Notes under the pieces: model-generated | Told to the model about the DNA's origin: nothing | Databases searched by the model: none | Seen by the model: the letters and a program-made list of their open reading frames with translations, nothing else | Part shown: one piece after another, positions 6,437 to 7,542 of the stretch | Layout: every line of letters begins with the position of its first letter | Numbering within the stretch: position 1 is the stretch's first letter | Assembly (NCBI GenBank): GCA_009927375.1 | Contig: RFNE01000222.1 | Coordinates: forward strand, 1-7,542 | Length of the DNA stretch: 7,542 bases | Direction of reading: 5' to 3' | DNA from: Actinomycetota bacterium | Lineage (GTDB): Bacteria; Actinomycetota; Acidimicrobiia; Acidimicrobiales; Ilumatobacteraceae | Made by a program: the position numbers and the translations under genes

Positions 6437-7358
6437 GACACCGCTTCGGTCAGCATCGCCATGAAGCGCTCGTGATCACCCTTCGTGACCACCAAAGCGT
6501 TCGGCTCGCGATGCGTCACACCGAGCGTGTCCATGACCACCATTCCCCGCGCAGGACCATCTGCGGTCACCGCCTCGAGATACATCTCGCGGGTCGAGAT
6601 CGCAATCGATGAATCGATTGCATACGCCATCGCGATCGGATCGGGAAGGTCGAATCCCGGAACTTTGGTCTCTGTCGCGCAGAATTCCGCGACGGCACGC
6701 TGGATGTCAATCGCGAATTCGGCAAGCGGTGTGCCGATGGCGCGAATTCGCGCGGACTCTTCCGGCCTGATGCACGCATCGAAGCGGGAGATGTCCCAGC
6801 CGACGAACTCGAGGTTCATGCCACTGCGCAAAACGACGTCGACGGCTTCTGGATCGACCCACATGTTGAACTCCGCAACAGGCGTCACGTTGCCGATGTG
6901 GTCGGAGACCGCGCCCATCACCACACACCGCTTGATGTGACGCACGATCGTCGGATCCTTTTGGACGCGAGTGCAACATTGGTGAGCGGACCGAGCGTGA
7001 CGAGCTCGAGTGCGCCAGAGTGCGCGTGGGCGGCATCGATGAGTGCATCGACGGCTGAACCGGCATCAGGTTTACGACCCGTCAACGCAAGGCCGATGTC
7101 CCCCATGCCGTCGTTGCCGTGAACATTTTGTGCCGTGCCAAGTGGACGGGACAAGGGCGCTGCTGCACCTGCGTAGATCGGGGCGTTTGAACCACACATC
7201 TCGCGCGTATACAACGCGTTCTGAATCCCCATCTCGAGTGGCACGTTGCCTGCGACGATTCCGATCCCTACCACGGAAATTCCAGGATGGCGAAGTGCAA
7301 TGACGAGCGCGACGGCGTCGTCGCTTGCAGTATCGGTGTCGATGTAAAAGGTACGCAT
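6433..7358 (-). CDS. Nucleoside hydrolase (IUNH/Rih-like), one apparent frameshift
   Basis: This is an inosine-uridine-preferring nucleoside hydrolase fold, which splits the N-glycosidic bond of ribonucleosides using bound calcium. The repaired protein is about 308 residues, the family's normal length. IDTDTASDDAVAL at residues 6-18 gives the calcium-binding Asp cluster (Asp7, 9, 13, 14), VTLGPLTNVALA is the usual core, and VAEFNMWVDPEAVDVV carries the substrate-binding Asn and neighbours. DLPDPIAMAYAID places Asp240 after Pro239, where classical members have His-Asp, so base specificity may differ. The frame from the start breaks at the A-run (TTTT on plus, 6959-6962). Adding one A gives ASKKDPTIVRHIKRCVVMGA and continues to the TGA at 6433. 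I prefer the ATG at 7358 (MRTFYIDTD) to a TTG at 7367 because it meets the family's usual N-terminus. Its stop overlaps the asparaginase-family GTG. Confidence 0.88.
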
Positions 7359-7382
7359 CCCGAGCAATCACCGTAACACCCG

Positions 7383-7388
7383 TAGTAT
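7383..7388 (+). promoter_or_regulatory. Candidate leaderless -10 element for the 3'-terminal partial gene
   Basis: TAGTAT (TANNNT) is followed by exactly 6 bases before the ATG at 7395, with no Shine-Dalgarno. The gap to the divergent nucleoside hydrolase start is only 36 bases. On the minus strand TACGGT (7375-7370) is a weaker candidate -10 for that gene, so the two promoters would lie back to back. Confidence 0.5.
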
Positions 7389-7394
7389 TGCCGC

Positions 7395-7542
7395 ATGGGC
7401 AGACGCCGTACGGTTCGCGAGGAGATCGCTGAACTCGAACGCGGTGGAACACTGAATGCTCAGCAAGCGTCCGCACTTCGCGACGCACCACGCTGGTCAA
7501 TCGAAGCAAACGAACTGTTTGCATACCTCGGTGGTCTCATCG
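7395..7542 (+). CDS. Unrecognised protein, N-terminal 49 codons (3'-partial), possibly DUF2157-like membrane protein
   Basis: Reading from the ATG at 7395 stays open to the window edge. The product begins MGRRRTVREEIAELERGG, then has NAQQASALRDAPRW, and ends in ELFAYLGGLI, where a hydrophobic segment seems to begin. A short basic, helical, charged N-terminus with a repeated 'leucine-glutamate, turn, QQA' feel followed by AYLGG and a membrane segment recalls DUF2157-type proteins, but 49 residues are too few to be sure. Too small for the usual length cut-offs, it is supported by a matching leaderless -10 and the divergent layout. I cannot assign a function. Confidence 0.5.
   Translation, partial: MGRRRTVREEIAELERGGTLNAQQASALRDAPRWSIEANELFAYLGGLI

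Noticed and set aside
6740..6753. The 14-bp palindrome GCGCGAATTCGCGC
   Set aside because: It lies in coding sequence of the nucleoside hydrolase, has no loop, and is composed of GC-rich words common in this genome.
7358..7367. TTG at 7367 as the start of the nucleoside hydrolase
   Set aside because: It adds only MLG before MRTFYIDTD, has no better ribosome-binding site, and the ATG at 7358 fits the family N-terminus.
1..7542. tRNA, rRNA, CRISPR, insertion sequence or prophage signals
   Set aside because: No cloverleaf, repeated spacer array, transposase, terminal repeats or phage genes were seen; the HNH protein alone is not evidence of mobility.

Overview
This window looks like ordinary chromosome of a high-G+C actinomycete. 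The Acidimicrobiia (Ilumatobacter-like) would fit, but that placement is inferred from protein style, GTG starts and apparent leaderless promoters, not demonstrated. I see no tRNA, rRNA, CRISPR array, insertion sequence or phage module, and no convincing new multi-gene system.

Layout, left to right. (1) Bases 1-731, plus strand: the 3' part of a haloalkane-dehalogenase-like alpha/beta hydrolase. It is followed at 735-1558 by an RNase Z/arylsulfatase-like metallo-beta-lactamase-fold hydrolase, 3 bases on and probably in the same operon. (2) Bases 1568-2945, minus strand: an AmtB-type ammonium transporter, convergent with the previous gene. (3) A 159-base divergent region, 2946-3104. (4) Bases 3105-3590 and 3593-4063, plus strand: a small HNH endonuclease and a Nudix hydrolase. 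(5) Bases 4106-5458, plus strand: a class III (omega) aminotransferase. (6) Bases 5462-6436 and 6433-7358, minus strand: a nucleoside hydrolase whose stop overlaps the GTG start of an asparaginase II-family gene, forming a coupled pair. (7) From 7395, plus strand: the first 49 codons of an unrecognised, possibly DUF2157-like protein.

The clearest structural result is that four of the nine genes are broken by single-base length changes that can each be repaired unambiguously. The hydrolase has two missing bases (about 312-314 and 324-328), the metallo-hydrolase one missing C (about 1444-1445), amt one extra G (2499-2503) and the nucleoside hydrolase one missing A (6959-6962). Most fall in homopolymer runs. 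Each repair restores family-conserved sequence, including a metal-binding histidine in the metallo-hydrolase. This pattern points to sequencing or assembly error more than to real gene decay, so naive gene calling will give split or wrongly terminated proteins here.

Functionally, the right two-thirds has a loose nitrogen-scavenging flavour: ammonium uptake, asparagine hydrolysis, nucleoside hydrolysis and transamination of an omega-amino compound. The genes lie in separate transcription units, so a shared programme is only an inference. Three genes (Nudix, aminotransferase and the last partial gene) have a TANNNT hexamer exactly 6 bases before the start codon and no Shine-Dalgarno, which suggests leaderless transcripts. 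The metallo-hydrolase and amt instead have good Shine-Dalgarno sequences.
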